Shown here: positions 16,161 to 24,794 of the stretch, in pieces
Layout: every line of letters begins with the position of its first letter
Numbering within the stretch: the first letter of the stretch is position 1
Assembly (NCBI GenBank): GCA_002441545.1
Contig: DJWL01000199.1
Coordinates: 21,665-50,524 of the forward strand
Reading direction: 5' to 3'
DNA length: 28,860 nt
DNA from: Flavobacteriaceae bacterium UBA6231
GTDB lineage: Bacteria > Bacteroidota > Bacteroidia > Flavobacteriales > Flavobacteriaceae
The notes under the pieces: model-generated
What the model saw: only the letters and a program-made list of their open reading frames with translations
Databases searched by the model: none
Told to the model about the DNA's origin: nothing
Program-made: the position numbers and the translations under genes

Positions 16161-17175
16161 AATATTAGTTACAGGTGGATTAGGTTTTATTGGATCCCAT
16201 ACCGTTGTTGAATTACAAAGTGAAGGCTATGAGGTTGTCATCATAGATAATTTGTCAAATTCTTCAATAAAGGTTCTAGATGGAATTACTTCAATAACAG
16301 GAAAGAAACCAATATTTGAAAAATTAGACTTAAAAGAAAAATTAAAAGTAGAAGATTTTTTTAAAAAGCATTCTGATATTAAAGGTATTATCCATTTTGC
16401 TGCCAGTAAAGCAGTTGGCGAAAGTGTAAATGAGCCATTACTGTATTATGAAAACAATATTAGCACACTTATTTATATTCTTAAGGAATTAAAAAAGTTA
16501 CCGGTTGCAAGTTTTATTTTTAGTTCATCTTGTACTGTTTACGGACAAGCAGATGAATTACCAATTACTGAAAGTGCACCTGTAAAACAAGCAGAATCAC
16601 CTTACGGAAACACCAAACAAATTGGTGAAGAAATTATAAGGGACACTTGTAAAGTAACACCAAGTTTAAAGGCCATTGCTTTGCGGTATTTTAATCCGGT
16701 AGGTGCCCATGAATCAGCTAAAATTGGAGAATTGCCAATAGGTGTTCCACAAAATTTAGTACCATTTATTACTCAGACAGCCATTGGTTTAAGGGAGCAA
16801 CTTTCTATTTTTGGAGATGATTATCCAACCCCAGACGGTACATGTATTCGTGATTATATTCACGTAGTAGATTTAGCAAAAGCACATGTTATTGCCCTTA
16901 AGCGTTTATTGGAAAACAAAAACAAGTCTAATTACGAAACCTTTAATTTAGGAACAGGAAAAGGAAGTTCGGTATTAGAAGTTGTTCATTCTTTCGAACG
17001 GGTTTCTGGTGAAAAATTAAATTATAAAATTGTTAATAGACGTGAAGGCGATATTATTTCAGCCTATGCCGATACTACAAAGGCTAATAATGAATTAGGA
17101 TGGAAGTCTAAACTTTCATTAGACGATGCGATGCGTTCTGCTTGGAAGTGGGAACAAAAGGTTAGAAATAGTTAA
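16153..17175 (+). CDS. galE: UDP-glucose 4-epimerase GalE
   Basis: This 340-residue extended short-chain dehydrogenase interconverts UDP-glucose and UDP-galactose (or their N-acetyl forms) with bound NAD. The Rossmann motif is VTGGLGFIGSHT with Gly8, Gly11 and Gly14. The catalytic set is seen as SSSCTVYG (about 124-131) and Tyr151-x3-Lys155 in YGNTK. RYFNPVGAHES and the later RREGDII stretch fit the GalE sugar pocket. The length is normal. Its ATG overlaps the end of the aminotransferase gene by 8 bases, a sign of translational coupling, so both likely supply sugars for surface glycans. A strong terminator follows. Confidence 0.94.
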   Translation: MDKILVTGGLGFIGSHTVVELQSEGYEVVIIDNLSNSSIKVLDGITSITGKKPIFEKLDLKEKLKVEDFFKKHSDIKGIIHFAASKAVGESVNEPLLYYENNISTLIYILKELKKLPVASFIFSSSCTVYGQADELPITESAPVKQAESPYGNTKQIGEEIIRDTCKVTPSLKAIALRYFNPVGAHESAKIGELPIGVPQNLVPFITQTAIGLREQLSIFGDDYPTPDGTCIRDYIHVVDLAKAHVIALKRLLENKNKSNYETFNLGTGKGSSVLEVVHSFERVSGEKLNYKIVNRREGDIISAYADTTKANNELGWKSKLSLDDAMRSAWKWEQKVRNS

Positions 17176-17198
17176 GATTTTTTTAAATAATTTGCTAA

Positions 17199-17226
17199 AA
17201 AGCCACCTAATTTTAGGTGGTTTTTT
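17199..17226. terminator. Bidirectional terminator between galE and lspA
   Basis: CCACCTA (17203-17209) pairs with TAGGTGG (17214-17220) around ATTT and is followed by TTTTTT; an A-run precedes the stem, so it also works on the minus strand for lspA. Confidence 0.85.
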
Positions 17227-17309
17227 ATTTGAATTTATGTTTTAATTGTGCGAATTTAATGTTATTGATAGAAGTTGCTGTTTATAAACAATACTTAAAA
17301 TTTAATCAA

Positions 17310-17798
17310 TTACTTTTTTTTCTTTTTAAAACTAAGTGCAAATAGCATAATCATACCGGTTGTTACAGAAAGATCAGCCATATTAAAAATGCCTGTTCTA
17401 AAAACACCTCCTAAATCAATGTGAAAAAAATCTGTAACAGAACCATAAGCAATTCTGTCAAAAACATTCGCGATTCCTCCACCAATAATACTTGCAAAAG
17501 CAAAGACTGAAAGGTTGTCTAAACTTTTATCTTTAAAAATATGTACAGTTACAAATCCTAAAACCATAATTGGTAGGATAAGTAATAGTATCAATTTCAT
17601 AATTGGGCTCAAATCACTTCCCATACCTAAAAAGGCACCTGCGTTTTCAACATTATGAAGTGTAAAATACTCGCCAATAATATTTAATCTTTCAGATGGA
17701 ACCACATAGGTTCTTACTAAAATTTTTGAAATTTGGTCAATGGCTATTGTAATGATTATCGTTAGAATTATAAATAGAGAACGACGGGATAGTTTCAT
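17310..17798 (-). CDS. lspA: Lipoprotein signal peptidase (signal peptidase II)
   Basis: This 162-residue inner-membrane aspartyl protease cuts signal peptides of lipidated prolipoproteins. Four hydrophobic segments are visible. The catalytic aspartates are Asp114 in NVFDR and Asp142 in FNMAD, with the conserved Asn-Ala-Gly of NVENAGAFLG before them. The C-terminus is a run of lysines. It begins only 9 bases after the fabD stop and is therefore co-transcribed with fabD. The window itself encodes at least one clear client, the cytochrome c lipoprotein. Confidence 0.95.
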   Translation of the reverse strand: MKLSRRSLFIILTIIITIAIDQISKILVRTYVVPSERLNIIGEYFTLHNVENAGAFLGMGSDLSPIMKLILLLILPIMVLGFVTVHIFKDKSLDNLSVFAFASIIGGGIANVFDRIAYGSVTDFFHIDLGGVFRTGIFNMADLSVTTGMIMLFALSFKKKKK

Positions 17799-17807
17799 AA
17801 ATATTAC

Positions 17808-18689
17808 TTATAACGTAGCAGATGCTGTTTGAGCTTCTCTGTTAATTTTTTTAACCAAGCCTTGTAATACATTTCCTGGGCCAACTTCAGTGAATAAAGT
17901 TGCACCATCTGCTAGCATTTGTTGTACAGATTGTGTCCAGCGTACAGGAGCTGTTAACTGTGAAATTAAGTTTAATTTGATTGCAGTTTCATCAATAACT
18001 GCGTTTGCAGTTACATTTTGGTATATAGGACAATTAGGTTTGCTAAAGTAGGTGCTTTCAATAGCAGCAGCTAATTCTTCTCTTGCGGGTTCCATTAAAG
18101 GTGAATGAAATGCACCACCAACAGGTAATACCAAGGCGCGTTTTGCTCCCGCGGCTTTTAAAGCTTCACAAGCATTATTAACAGCTTCCACTTCACCAGA
18201 AATGACCAACTGACCTGGGCAATTATAATTTGCAGCAACCACAATCCCTTTTGTACTGGCACATATTTTTTCAACAATTTCATCGTCTAATCCTAAAACG
18301 GCAGCCATAGAGCTTGGCTGTATTTCACAAGCTTTTTGCATTGCTAATGCACGTTTAGAAACTAATTTTAATCCGTCTTCAAAATTTAAAGTTCCATTGG
18401 CTACTAGTGCAGAAAACTCTCCTAATGAATGACCAGCAACCATATCTGGCTTAAAGTTAGCACCTAAAGTTTTTGCAAGAATTACAGAATGTAAAAAAAT
18501 AGCAGGTTGTGTTACCTTAGTTTCTTTCAACTCATCAGAAGAACCTTCAAACATGATATCGGTAATTTTAAAACCTAAAATATCATTGGCTAGTTCAAAT
18601 AATTCTTGAGCTAAAGGAGAAGTTTCATAAAGGTTTAAACCCATACCAGTAAATTGGGCTCCTTGACCAGGGAAAATATATGCATTCAT
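17808..18689 (-). CDS. fabD: Malonyl-CoA:ACP transacylase FabD
   Basis: This 293-residue cytoplasmic enzyme moves malonyl groups from CoA to acyl carrier protein to start fatty acid elongation. The N-terminal FPGQGAQFTGMG, the nucleophile elbow GHSLGE with Ser88, and His195 in GGAFHSPLM form the usual active site; GPGNVLQGLVKK closes the C-terminus. The length is close to that of other FabD proteins. It is followed closely by lspA. A gap of 96 bases separates it from the upstream FAD dehydrogenase gene; this gap has a -7 box on the minus strand, so fabD-lspA may start their own transcript. Confidence 0.95.
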   Translation of the reverse strand: MNAYIFPGQGAQFTGMGLNLYETSPLAQELFELANDILGFKITDIMFEGSSDELKETKVTQPAIFLHSVILAKTLGANFKPDMVAGHSLGEFSALVANGTLNFEDGLKLVSKRALAMQKACEIQPSSMAAVLGLDDEIVEKICASTKGIVVAANYNCPGQLVISGEVEAVNNACEALKAAGAKRALVLPVGGAFHSPLMEPAREELAAAIESTYFSKPNCPIYQNVTANAVIDETAIKLNLISQLTAPVRWTQSVQQMLADGATLFTEVGPGNVLQGLVKKINREAQTASATL

Positions 18690-18710
18690 TTTAGTTTAAA
18701 TTTAGTGATG

Positions 18711-18718
18711 CAAAAATA
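18711..18718 (-). promoter_or_regulatory. Predicted -7 box for fabD-lspA
   Basis: The minus strand reads TATTTTTG, an exact TAnnTTTG match, 22 bases upstream of the fabD ATG. No good -33 element is visible. A small hairpin (AATAGCT/AGCTATT, 18732-18749) lies just upstream without a useful T-run. Confidence 0.4.
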
Positions 18719-18785
18719 GAAATAAATCTTTAATAGCTATTAAGCTATTCTCCATTTAGAAATGTAATATGTTTTTATTTGAGAA

Positions 18786-20342
18786 TTATAAGCCGATAAT
18801 AGCTGCTTCTGCGCAACGTTCTCCATCCATTGCTGCTGAAACGATGCCACCAGCGTAACCACCGCCTTCGCCGCATGGAAATAACCCTGAAACTTCTGGA
18901 TGTTCCAGATGTTCATTTCTAGGTATGCATACAGGAGATGAGGTTCTTGATTCAACCCCAACTACATTAGCTTCTGAAGTATAATAGCCTTTCATTTTTT
19001 GTCCGAATGCTACAAAGCCTTGTCTTAATCTGCTTCCAATTAATTTCGGTAATAAAGAATGTAATGGTGCTGATTTTAGTCCTGGTTGATATGAACAAGA
19101 ATTTAGTGTATTAGATAATTTTCCTTCAACAAAATCGGTTAAGCGTTGAGCAGGTGCTGTTTGAGTTCGTCCTCCGGCTGTAAACGCCAACTTTTCTAAA
19201 TCTTTTTGATATTCTAATCCTTTTAAGGGACCAAATTGTTCGTATTTATATAAATCTTTGTCAGCATTTATTTCAACTACAATACCAGAATTAGCAAATA
19301 AATTATTCCTTTTTGAAGGAGACATTCCATTAACAACCACTTCACCATTTGCTGTTGCTGCCGGAACAATAAAACCTCCTGGGCACATACAAAAAGAATA
19401 TACTCCTCGTTCATTTACCTGTTGAACTAATGCATAGGATGCAGCAGGTAATAATTCATTTCGTTCTCCACTACAATGATATTGAATTGAATCTATAATG
19501 TGTTGTGGATGTTCTACACGAACACCCATTGCAAATGATTTTGCTTCTAAAGCTATTTTCTTTTTATAAAGTAAATAAAAGATATCGCGTGCAGAATGCC
19601 CAGTTGCTAAAATAACTCTGTTGACAGGAATGTCTTCACCATTTTGCAACTGTATGGATTGAATTTTAGAATTCTTAACCGTGAAGTCAACAACTCTAGT
19701 TTCAAAATAAATTTCTCCACCAAATTTTAAAATGGTTTCTCTTATATTTTGAACTACTTTAGGTAATTTATTTGTTCCAATATGTGGATGTGCATCTACT
19801 AAAATTTGGTCAGTGGCACCATGATAAACAAGGTTTTCAAAAATGCGTCTCACATCGCCACGTTTTAAACTTCTGGTGTATAGTTTTCCATCACTATAAG
19901 TTCCAGCACCACCTTCACCAAAACAGTAGTTAGAATCTTCATTTACTATATGGTCTTGGTTAATTGCCTTTAAATCTCGCCTCCGATCCTGAACATTTTT
20001 GCCGCGTTCTAAAACAATAGGTTTAAAACCTAATTCTATACAGCGTAAAGCGGCATACATGCCAGCAGGTCCAAAACCAATTATATGAATAGGTTTTGCC
20101 TTTGACACATCCTGATAATTAAAGGTGTACTCTGATGTTTTTGGTAAAACCTCTTTAATGTAAACAGCTATTTTATAGTTAAAAATAATTTGCTGTTTAC
20201 GGGCATCGATGGACTTACGTAACACCTTAATTCCTGTAATATCGTCAACCTTTATTTTTAAAAATTGAGCTGATTTATTTACAAGAATATTTTGTTGAGC
20301 TTCTTCAAGAAGTGTTATGCGTAACTGAATCTCTTTTACCAT
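18786..20342 (-). CDS. Uncharacterised FAD-dependent dehydrogenase (COG2509-like)
   Basis: This 518-residue flavoprotein belongs to a widespread family of predicted FAD/NAD(P)-dependent oxidoreductases whose substrate is not known. An N-terminal domain of about 80 residues precedes the dinucleotide-binding motif IIGFGPAGMYAAL (Gly89 onward) and the Glu/Arg stretch VLERGKNVQDRRRD. FGEGGAGTYSDGKL, ILATGHSARD, CMCPGGFIVPAA with two cysteines, and the C-terminal FPCGEGGGYAGGI are family hallmarks. No signal peptide is present, so it should be cytoplasmic. It begins 33 bases after the dihydrofolate reductase gene and is probably co-transcribed with it, but I see no known functional link. Confidence 0.88.
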   Translation of the reverse strand: MVKEIQLRITLLEEAQQNILVNKSAQFLKIKVDDITGIKVLRKSIDARKQQIIFNYKIAVYIKEVLPKTSEYTFNYQDVSKAKPIHIIGFGPAGMYAALRCIELGFKPIVLERGKNVQDRRRDLKAINQDHIVNEDSNYCFGEGGAGTYSDGKLYTRSLKRGDVRRIFENLVYHGATDQILVDAHPHIGTNKLPKVVQNIRETILKFGGEIYFETRVVDFTVKNSKIQSIQLQNGEDIPVNRVILATGHSARDIFYLLYKKKIALEAKSFAMGVRVEHPQHIIDSIQYHCSGERNELLPAASYALVQQVNERGVYSFCMCPGGFIVPAATANGEVVVNGMSPSKRNNLFANSGIVVEINADKDLYKYEQFGPLKGLEYQKDLEKLAFTAGGRTQTAPAQRLTDFVEGKLSNTLNSCSYQPGLKSAPLHSLLPKLIGSRLRQGFVAFGQKMKGYYTSEANVVGVESRTSSPVCIPRNEHLEHPEVSGLFPCGEGGGYAGGIVSAAMDGERCAEAAIIGL

Positions 20343-20375
20343 GCTGCGAAATTACAGAAAAAAGTTATAGATGTT

Positions 20376-21284
20376 TCATTTCCTTTTGTAGGTAATAAAC
20401 GAATAATCAAACTCATTTTTATCATCTTTCTTATGATACACATTGTTGGTTTCTACCCAAATTGATGTGTCTATTTCAGGAAAGAATGTATCAGCTTCAA
20501 AGCTTTGATGTACTCTTGTGAGTTCAATTTTATCTGCTATTTTTAGTGCTTGATTATAAATTTCACCACCACCAATAATAAAAGGTTGAGTATCTTGTTT
20601 TGAAATTTCTACAGTATCTTCAAGGGTATTAACTACTACAACTCCATTTGGAACTTGATAATTTGGCTGCCTTGTAAGAACTACATGAGTTCTGTTTGGT
20701 AAAGGTTTTGGAAAACTTTCAAAAGTTTTTCGTCCCATAATAATATGATGCCCATTAGTAAGCGTTTTAAACCTTTTTAAATCATCACTTAAATGCCAAA
20801 TGAGTTGGTTATTTTTTCCAATGGCATCATTTTCAGCCGCTGCAACAATAATAGTTAAGCAAGAAGTTATGTTAGTTTTTTTTTTATCGTCTGTTTCAGA
20901 ACGCATATTAGATTGGTTGGTAACAGGAATTGTTTTTTTAAGCTCTTCAATACGCTGTTTTTGTTTTGCTACTAGTTTTTCTAATTGTGATTGTTCCCAA
21001 TCTTTACCCATAAAATGATGTGTTATAAATACATTAAATGAATGATAAGCTAATAAAAATAGCCAAATTAAAATAGCAAAAACAAACCAGTTAGTATTAA
21101 AAGGTCTAAAACCCTTACCAAAGCCAAGAGCTAAATTCAATAATATAAAAAAGAGTGAACCAATTAAAAAACACACAAAATGAAAGTATAAACGTTTTTT
21201 CTGTTTAATACGTTTTTGAGCATTTTTAACAAGTTCTAATTGTTCTTTATCTATTTGAGGGTTATTTCTTTTTGTTCCAAACAT
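20376..21284 (-). CDS. folA: Membrane-anchored dihydrofolate reductase (2TM-DHFR fusion)
   Basis: The protein has 302 residues, almost twice the usual DHFR length. Residues 1-115 form a 2TM module: a basic start, two hydrophobic segments (about 34-53 and 65-84), and a Lys/Gln/Glu-rich helix after FMGKDWEQ. Residues 143-302 are a complete DHFR, which reduces dihydrofolate to tetrahydrofolate with NADPH: IIVAAAENDAIGKNN, then IWHLSDDLKRF with Trp163 and Asp168 in the roles of E. coli Trp22 and Asp27, IIMGRKTFES, and IIGGGEIYNQA. The two parts are joined in frame by a polar linker. Met127 (ATG at 20906-20904) lies in that linker and could give a soluble DHFR. The DHFR would face the cytoplasm. 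ThyA, its partner, lies about 640 bases away on the same strand. Confidence 0.92.
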   Translation of the reverse strand: MFGTKRNNPQIDKEQLELVKNAQKRIKQKKRLYFHFVCFLIGSLFFILLNLALGFGKGFRPFNTNWFVFAILIWLFLLAYHSFNVFITHHFMGKDWEQSQLEKLVAKQKQRIEELKKTIPVTNQSNMRSETDDKKKTNITSCLTIIVAAAENDAIGKNNQLIWHLSDDLKRFKTLTNGHHIIMGRKTFESFPKPLPNRTHVVLTRQPNYQVPNGVVVVNTLEDTVEISKQDTQPFIIGGGEIYNQALKIADKIELTRVHQSFEADTFFPEIDTSIWVETNNVYHKKDDKNEFDYSFITYKRK

Positions 21285-21547
21285 ACCTTTAAATCATTCT
21301 TGTAAAGTTAAAGATTTTTAACGATAAAATTAAATGCAAACCATGAATTAAAAAAACATAAATACGCAAACGATTCCGTTTAAAAACCTTTGAAAATCAG
21401 TGTGAAAGAAATAGGTTTGTAGTGATAATACTATAATTTAAAAGTTAATTTTATTGGGTTCTTTAAATTTTGTATTATTAATATTATCAAATTAATAATT
21501 CTAACATTTAAAAAATTTATAATATTAATGCCTTGAAAATTGTTTCT

Positions 21548-21555
21548 TAAATTTG
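21548..21555 (+). promoter_or_regulatory. Predicted -7 box for the CBM48 gene
   Basis: TAAATTTG is an exact TAnnTTTG match 26 bases before the ATG at 21582. No TTG is found at the usual -33 spacing. The rest of the 297-base gap from 21285 is very A+T-rich and shows no gene or other signal I can support. Confidence 0.45.
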
Positions 21556-21581
21556 CATAGTTAATTAATAATATTGGAATT

Positions 21582-21878
21582 ATGGCTATTACAAAACAAT
21601 ACTTAAAAAGCAAACCAGTTTGTAAAGTAACTTTTTCTGTTCCTGCAGAAAATGCAAGCGAGGTAAAAGTTGTTGGTACCTTTAATAATTGGGATACTAA
21701 AACAGATGGACTAAAAAAATTAAAAAACGGTACCTTTAAAGGAACTATTGATTTAGAAACTGGTAATTCTTATGAATTTAAATACATTATTGATGGTGTA
21801 TATGTTAATGATTCAGAAGCTGATGGTTATTTATGGAATGACTTTGCTTCAGCTGAAAATGGGGTAATAAACCTTTAA
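21582..21878 (+). CDS. Stand-alone CBM48 (isoamylase early-set) protein
   Basis: This 98-residue protein consists almost entirely of one CBM48-type glycogen-binding beta-sandwich, without an attached enzyme. The family pattern is clear: VKVVGTFNNWDTK, then LKNGTFKGTIDLETGNSYEF and KYIIDGVYVND. There is no signal peptide, so it should be cytoplasmic, where it may bind glycogen or act as a regulatory partner; the role is not known. It has its own -7 box and no operon partner on its strand. It converges on thyA with a shared terminator. It is short but well conserved in pattern and not likely to be spurious. Confidence 0.9.
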   Translation: MAITKQYLKSKPVCKVTFSVPAENASEVKVVGTFNNWDTKTDGLKKLKNGTFKGTIDLETGNSYEFKYIIDGVYVNDSEADGYLWNDFASAENGVINL

Positions 21879-21890
21879 GAAAAAAAATTT

Positions 21891-21927
21891 AAAAAAAAGG
21901 CTTTCAATTTTGAAAGCCTTTTTTTTA
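21891..21927. terminator. Bidirectional terminator between the CBM48 gene and thyA
   Basis: GGCTTTCA (21899-21906) pairs with TGAAAGCC (21911-21918), flanked by an A-run and a T-run that pair as well. The thyA stop codon (21925-21927) lies in the T-run, so the thyA stop and terminator are merged. Confidence 0.92.
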
Positions 21928-22755
21928 TACAGCAACTTTTCCTTTAATATGTGGATGCGGATTGTAATCTACTAATGTAAAGTCTTCAAAAGTGAAGTCG
22001 AAAATATCCTTGACCTCGGGATTTAAAATCATTTTAGGTAATGGTCTTAGTTCTCTTGAAAGTTGTAATTCCATTTGCTCAAAATGATTATTGTAAATAT
22101 GAGCATCACCAAAGGTATGAATAAAATCGCCTACTTCATATCCGCAAACTTGAGCCATCATCATGGTAAATAAAGCATAAGAGGCAATGTTAAAAGGCAC
22201 ACCTAAAAAGATGTCTGCACTACGTTGATAAAGTTGACATGATAACTTACCGTCTGCAACATAAAACTGAAAAAAGGCATGACATGGTGGTAAGGCTGCT
22301 TTTCCATTGGTTACGTTTTCACTGAATGATTTTGAAGTATCTGGTAATACTGATGGATTCCATGCAGAAACCAACATGCGTCTGCTGTTTGGATTACTTT
22401 TTAAGGTTTCAACAACCTCTTTAATTTGATCTATCTCATCATTATTCCAATTACGCCATTGATGTCCGTAAACTGGTCCTAAATCGCCATTTTCATCGGC
22501 CCATTCATTCCAAATCCTAACACCATTATCCGTTAAGTATTTAATATTGGTGTCACCTTTTAAAAACCAAAGAAGTTCGTAAACAATAGATTTTAAATGG
22601 AGTTTTTTAGTAGTAACCATTGGGAATCCTTCACTTAAATCAAAACGCATTTGATACCCAAAAACACTTTTGGTTCCCGTTCCGGTACGATCACCCTTTT
22701 GATTTCCGTTAGTTAAAACGTGCCTTACAAGATCATGATATTGTTTCATAGTCAT
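21925..22755 (-). CDS. thyA: Thymidylate synthase ThyA
   Basis: This 276-residue enzyme methylates dUMP to dTMP with methylene-tetrahydrofolate, releasing dihydrofolate. The phosphate-binding Arg lies in DRTGTGTKS (22-30), the catalytic Cys is Cys158 in LPPCHAFFQFY, and the Arg pair sits in SRRMLVSAWNP. DIFLGVPFNIASYA and GDAHIYNNH complete the active site. An insert of about a dozen residues (around 139-153) before the catalytic loop distinguishes it from E. coli ThyA; such inserts are usual in this group as I recall. A second ATG two codons in (22749) is an equal start candidate. DHFR and a nucleoside symporter flank it, fitting dTMP supply. Confidence 0.96.
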   Translation of the reverse strand: MTMKQYHDLVRHVLTNGNQKGDRTGTGTKSVFGYQMRFDLSEGFPMVTTKKLHLKSIVYELLWFLKGDTNIKYLTDNGVRIWNEWADENGDLGPVYGHQWRNWNNDEIDQIKEVVETLKSNPNSRRMLVSAWNPSVLPDTSKSFSENVTNGKAALPPCHAFFQFYVADGKLSCQLYQRSADIFLGVPFNIASYALFTMMMAQVCGYEVGDFIHTFGDAHIYNNHFEQMELQLSRELRPLPKMILNPEVKDIFDFTFEDFTLVDYNPHPHIKGKVAV

Positions 22756-22810
22756 TTTTCCACAGTTGCGGAATTCTCATTAAATTTTATTGAAATTCTA
22801 AAAAATAAAA

Positions 22811-22845
22811 ATAGAAAAAAGGGTCGAACAGAAATTGTTTAACCC
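22811..22845 (-). terminator. Likely terminator of the nuclease-symporter operon
   Basis: On the minus strand GGGTTAAACA and TGTTCGACCC pair around a 5-base loop with two internal mismatches and are followed by TTTTTTCTATTTTTA. It lies between the symporter stop and the thyA start, suggesting that thyA is transcribed separately. Confidence 0.65.
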
Positions 22846-22879
22846 ATAAATTATATTAAAAGTTATTAACTAAACTCTC

Positions 22880-24136
22880 TTAATGTGAAATCGTTTCTTT
22901 TATTTCATTTGGGTCATGTTTATGTTTGAACATGATTGCAAAAGCAATAGCAATTACCAATGAATAAATAGCAAAAGTTAACCAGATGCCATTCCAATCT
23001 TTACCTTCTGAAGTTGTGAAAAAGATATCAATCAAATAACCGCTTATCACACTTCCGAAAATGGCACCAAACCCATTGGTCATCATCATAAAAAGACCTT
23101 GAGCCGAAGAACGGATTTTAGAATCGGTTGAAGTTTCAACAAATAATGAGCCTGAAATATTGAAGAAATCGAAAGCCATTCCGTAAACAATACACGATAA
23201 AATAATCATCCATAATCCATCTCCAGGGTTACCAAAAGCAAATAAACCAAAGCGTAATACCCAAGCAATCATACTAAAAAGCATCACCATTTTAATTCCG
23301 AATTTTTTTAAGAAAAATGGAATAGCCAATATGAATACAGTTTCTGAGATTTGAGAAATTGACATGATAATTGTGGAGTATTTAACAACAAAAGAATCAG
23401 TGTAAACGGGATTAAGTTTAAAATCGTCTAAATAAACATCACCATATGCATTAGTTAATTGTAAGGCTGCACCTAAAAACATACTAAAAATAAAAAACAG
23501 GGCTAGTTTATAGTTTGCAAATAATTTAAAGGAGCTTAAGCCTAATAATTCAACTATTGATTTACTATCGGATGTTTCGTTTTGTGGTTTACATTTAGGT
23601 AATGTAAATGAATATATTCCTAAAAAAATAGCAGCAGCAGCAGCAATATAAAATTGATTTTCTGAAGCTTTGTTTCCAGTTAAATTAGTTATCCACATGG
23701 CAGCGATAAAACCAATTGTACCCCAAACTCGAATAGGAGGAAAATCTTTTATAACATCTAATCCACTTTTTTTTAATGCATTATAGGCAACAGAATTTGA
23801 CAGAGCAATTGTTGGCATATAAAAAACCATAGCAACTAATATAACCCAGAAAAAAGAAGTTGGATTATCAACCATCGGGACATATAGTAAGGTTATTCCA
23901 CCAAGAATATGTAAAATACCATATAATTTTTCTGCATTAACCCATCTATCGGCAATAATACCACAAATAGTGGGCATAAAAATAGAAGCAATCCCCATGG
24001 TAGAAAAAATGGCGCCAAATTGTGCTCCATCCCAACCTTTTGTTCCAAACCAATAATTAGCAACTGTAATCAACCAAGCTCCCCAAACAAAAAATTGAAA
24101 AAAGCTCATTATGGTCAATCGAAACTTTATACTCAT
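22880..24136 (-). CDS. Nucleoside:H+ symporter family MFS permease
   Basis: This 418-residue protein has about twelve hydrophobic segments and fits the nucleoside:H+ symporter (NupG/XapB-like) branch of the major facilitator superfamily. The N-terminus SFFQFFVWGAWLITVANYW with the following GIADRWV segment is typical, as is FPPIRVWGTIGFIAAMW in the middle. It would import nucleosides across the inner membrane with protons. The exact substrate is inferred from the family only, but it fits the nearby thyA and the deoxynucleoside kinase elsewhere in the window. It starts 24 bases after the upstream nuclease-family gene, so the two form an operon that ends at a hairpin before thyA. Confidence 0.88.
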   Translation of the reverse strand: MSIKFRLTIMSFFQFFVWGAWLITVANYWFGTKGWDGAQFGAIFSTMGIASIFMPTICGIIADRWVNAEKLYGILHILGGITLLYVPMVDNPTSFFWVILVAMVFYMPTIALSNSVAYNALKKSGLDVIKDFPPIRVWGTIGFIAAMWITNLTGNKASENQFYIAAAAAIFLGIYSFTLPKCKPQNETSDSKSIVELLGLSSFKLFANYKLALFFIFSMFLGAALQLTNAYGDVYLDDFKLNPVYTDSFVVKYSTIIMSISQISETVFILAIPFFLKKFGIKMVMLFSMIAWVLRFGLFAFGNPGDGLWMIILSCIVYGMAFDFFNISGSLFVETSTDSKIRSSAQGLFMMMTNGFGAIFGSVISGYLIDIFFTTSEGKDWNGIWLTFAIYSLVIAIAFAIMFKHKHDPNEIKETISH

Positions 24137-24160
24137 ATGATGTCAGTTGTTAATTTTGTA

Positions 24161-24775
24161 TTATCTTTTTGAAATTTCATCTCGAATGTGTGCGGCTTTT
24201 TCATAGTCTTCATTAGCAACAGCTTCATTTAACATGTTATGAAGTTCTTCAAGAGTTTTTGATTTATAATTTTCCCTAGGTTTACTTAGTTCAAGTTCAT
24301 CAGCTAATAAGTCGTCTACTAAAATGCTATCTTGTTCACTTTCATCTTCTTTTTTAGGATTTACTTTCAAGTAAATACCAGCTTTGTCTAAAATATTTTT
24401 GTAAGTAAAAATTGGTGCTTGAAAACGTAAGGCTAAAGCAATAGCATCACTAGTTCTTGCGTCAATGATTTCTTCAATTTTATCACGTTCGCAAATTAAA
24501 CTAGAGTAAAAAACGCCATCAACTAGTTTATGAATGATTACTTGCTTTACAATAATATCAAATCTATCAGCAAAATTTTTAAATAAATCATGAGTTAATG
24601 GTCTAGGAGGACGAATCTCTTTTTCAAGAGCAATGGCAATAGATTGTGCTTCAAAGGCCCCAATAACAATGGGTAGCTTACGGTCGCCGTCAACTTCATT
24701 TAAAATCAAGGCATAAGCGCCATTTTGGGTTTGACTGTAGGATATTCCCTTTATGTTAAGTCTTACTAAACTCAT
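24161..24775 (-). CDS. Bifunctional nuclease (BFN/DUF151) family protein with a UVR motif
   Basis: This 204-residue protein has a DUF151 domain at residues 1-135, with IGAFEAQSIAIALE, RPLTHDLF and DARTSDAIALALRF. Plant members have been reported to cut both DNA and RNA; bacterial function is not settled. After an acidic linker (about 141-165), the C-terminus (170-204) is a UVR-type coiled motif, LEELHNMLNEAVANEDYEKA, like those that let UvrB bind UvrC. That pairing suggests a protein-binding tail. It is the first gene of an operon with the nucleoside symporter and is preceded by a 118-base gap holding a long inverted repeat. Confidence 0.9.
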   Translation of the reverse strand: MSLVRLNIKGISYSQTQNGAYALILNEVDGDRKLPIVIGAFEAQSIAIALEKEIRPPRPLTHDLFKNFADRFDIIVKQVIIHKLVDGVFYSSLICERDKIEEIIDARTSDAIALALRFQAPIFTYKNILDKAGIYLKVNPKKEDESEQDSILVDDLLADELELSKPRENYKSKTLEELHNMLNEAVANEDYEKAAHIRDEISKR

Positions 24776-24794
24776 AACTATTTAAAACGCAAAG

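Noticed and set aside
18732..18749. Hairpin AATAGCT/AGCTATT between the FAD dehydrogenase and fabD as a terminator
   Set aside because: The stem is A+T-rich and lacks a T-run in the direction of transcription.
18740..18961. Minus-strand 73-residue ORF at the end of the FAD dehydrogenase
   Set aside because: It lies mostly inside the strongly supported dehydrogenase in another frame and resembles no family.
21431..21613. Minus-strand 60-residue hydrophobic ORF opposite the CBM48 start
   Set aside because: Its composition reflects A+T-rich intergenic DNA and it overlaps the promoter and start of a well-supported gene.
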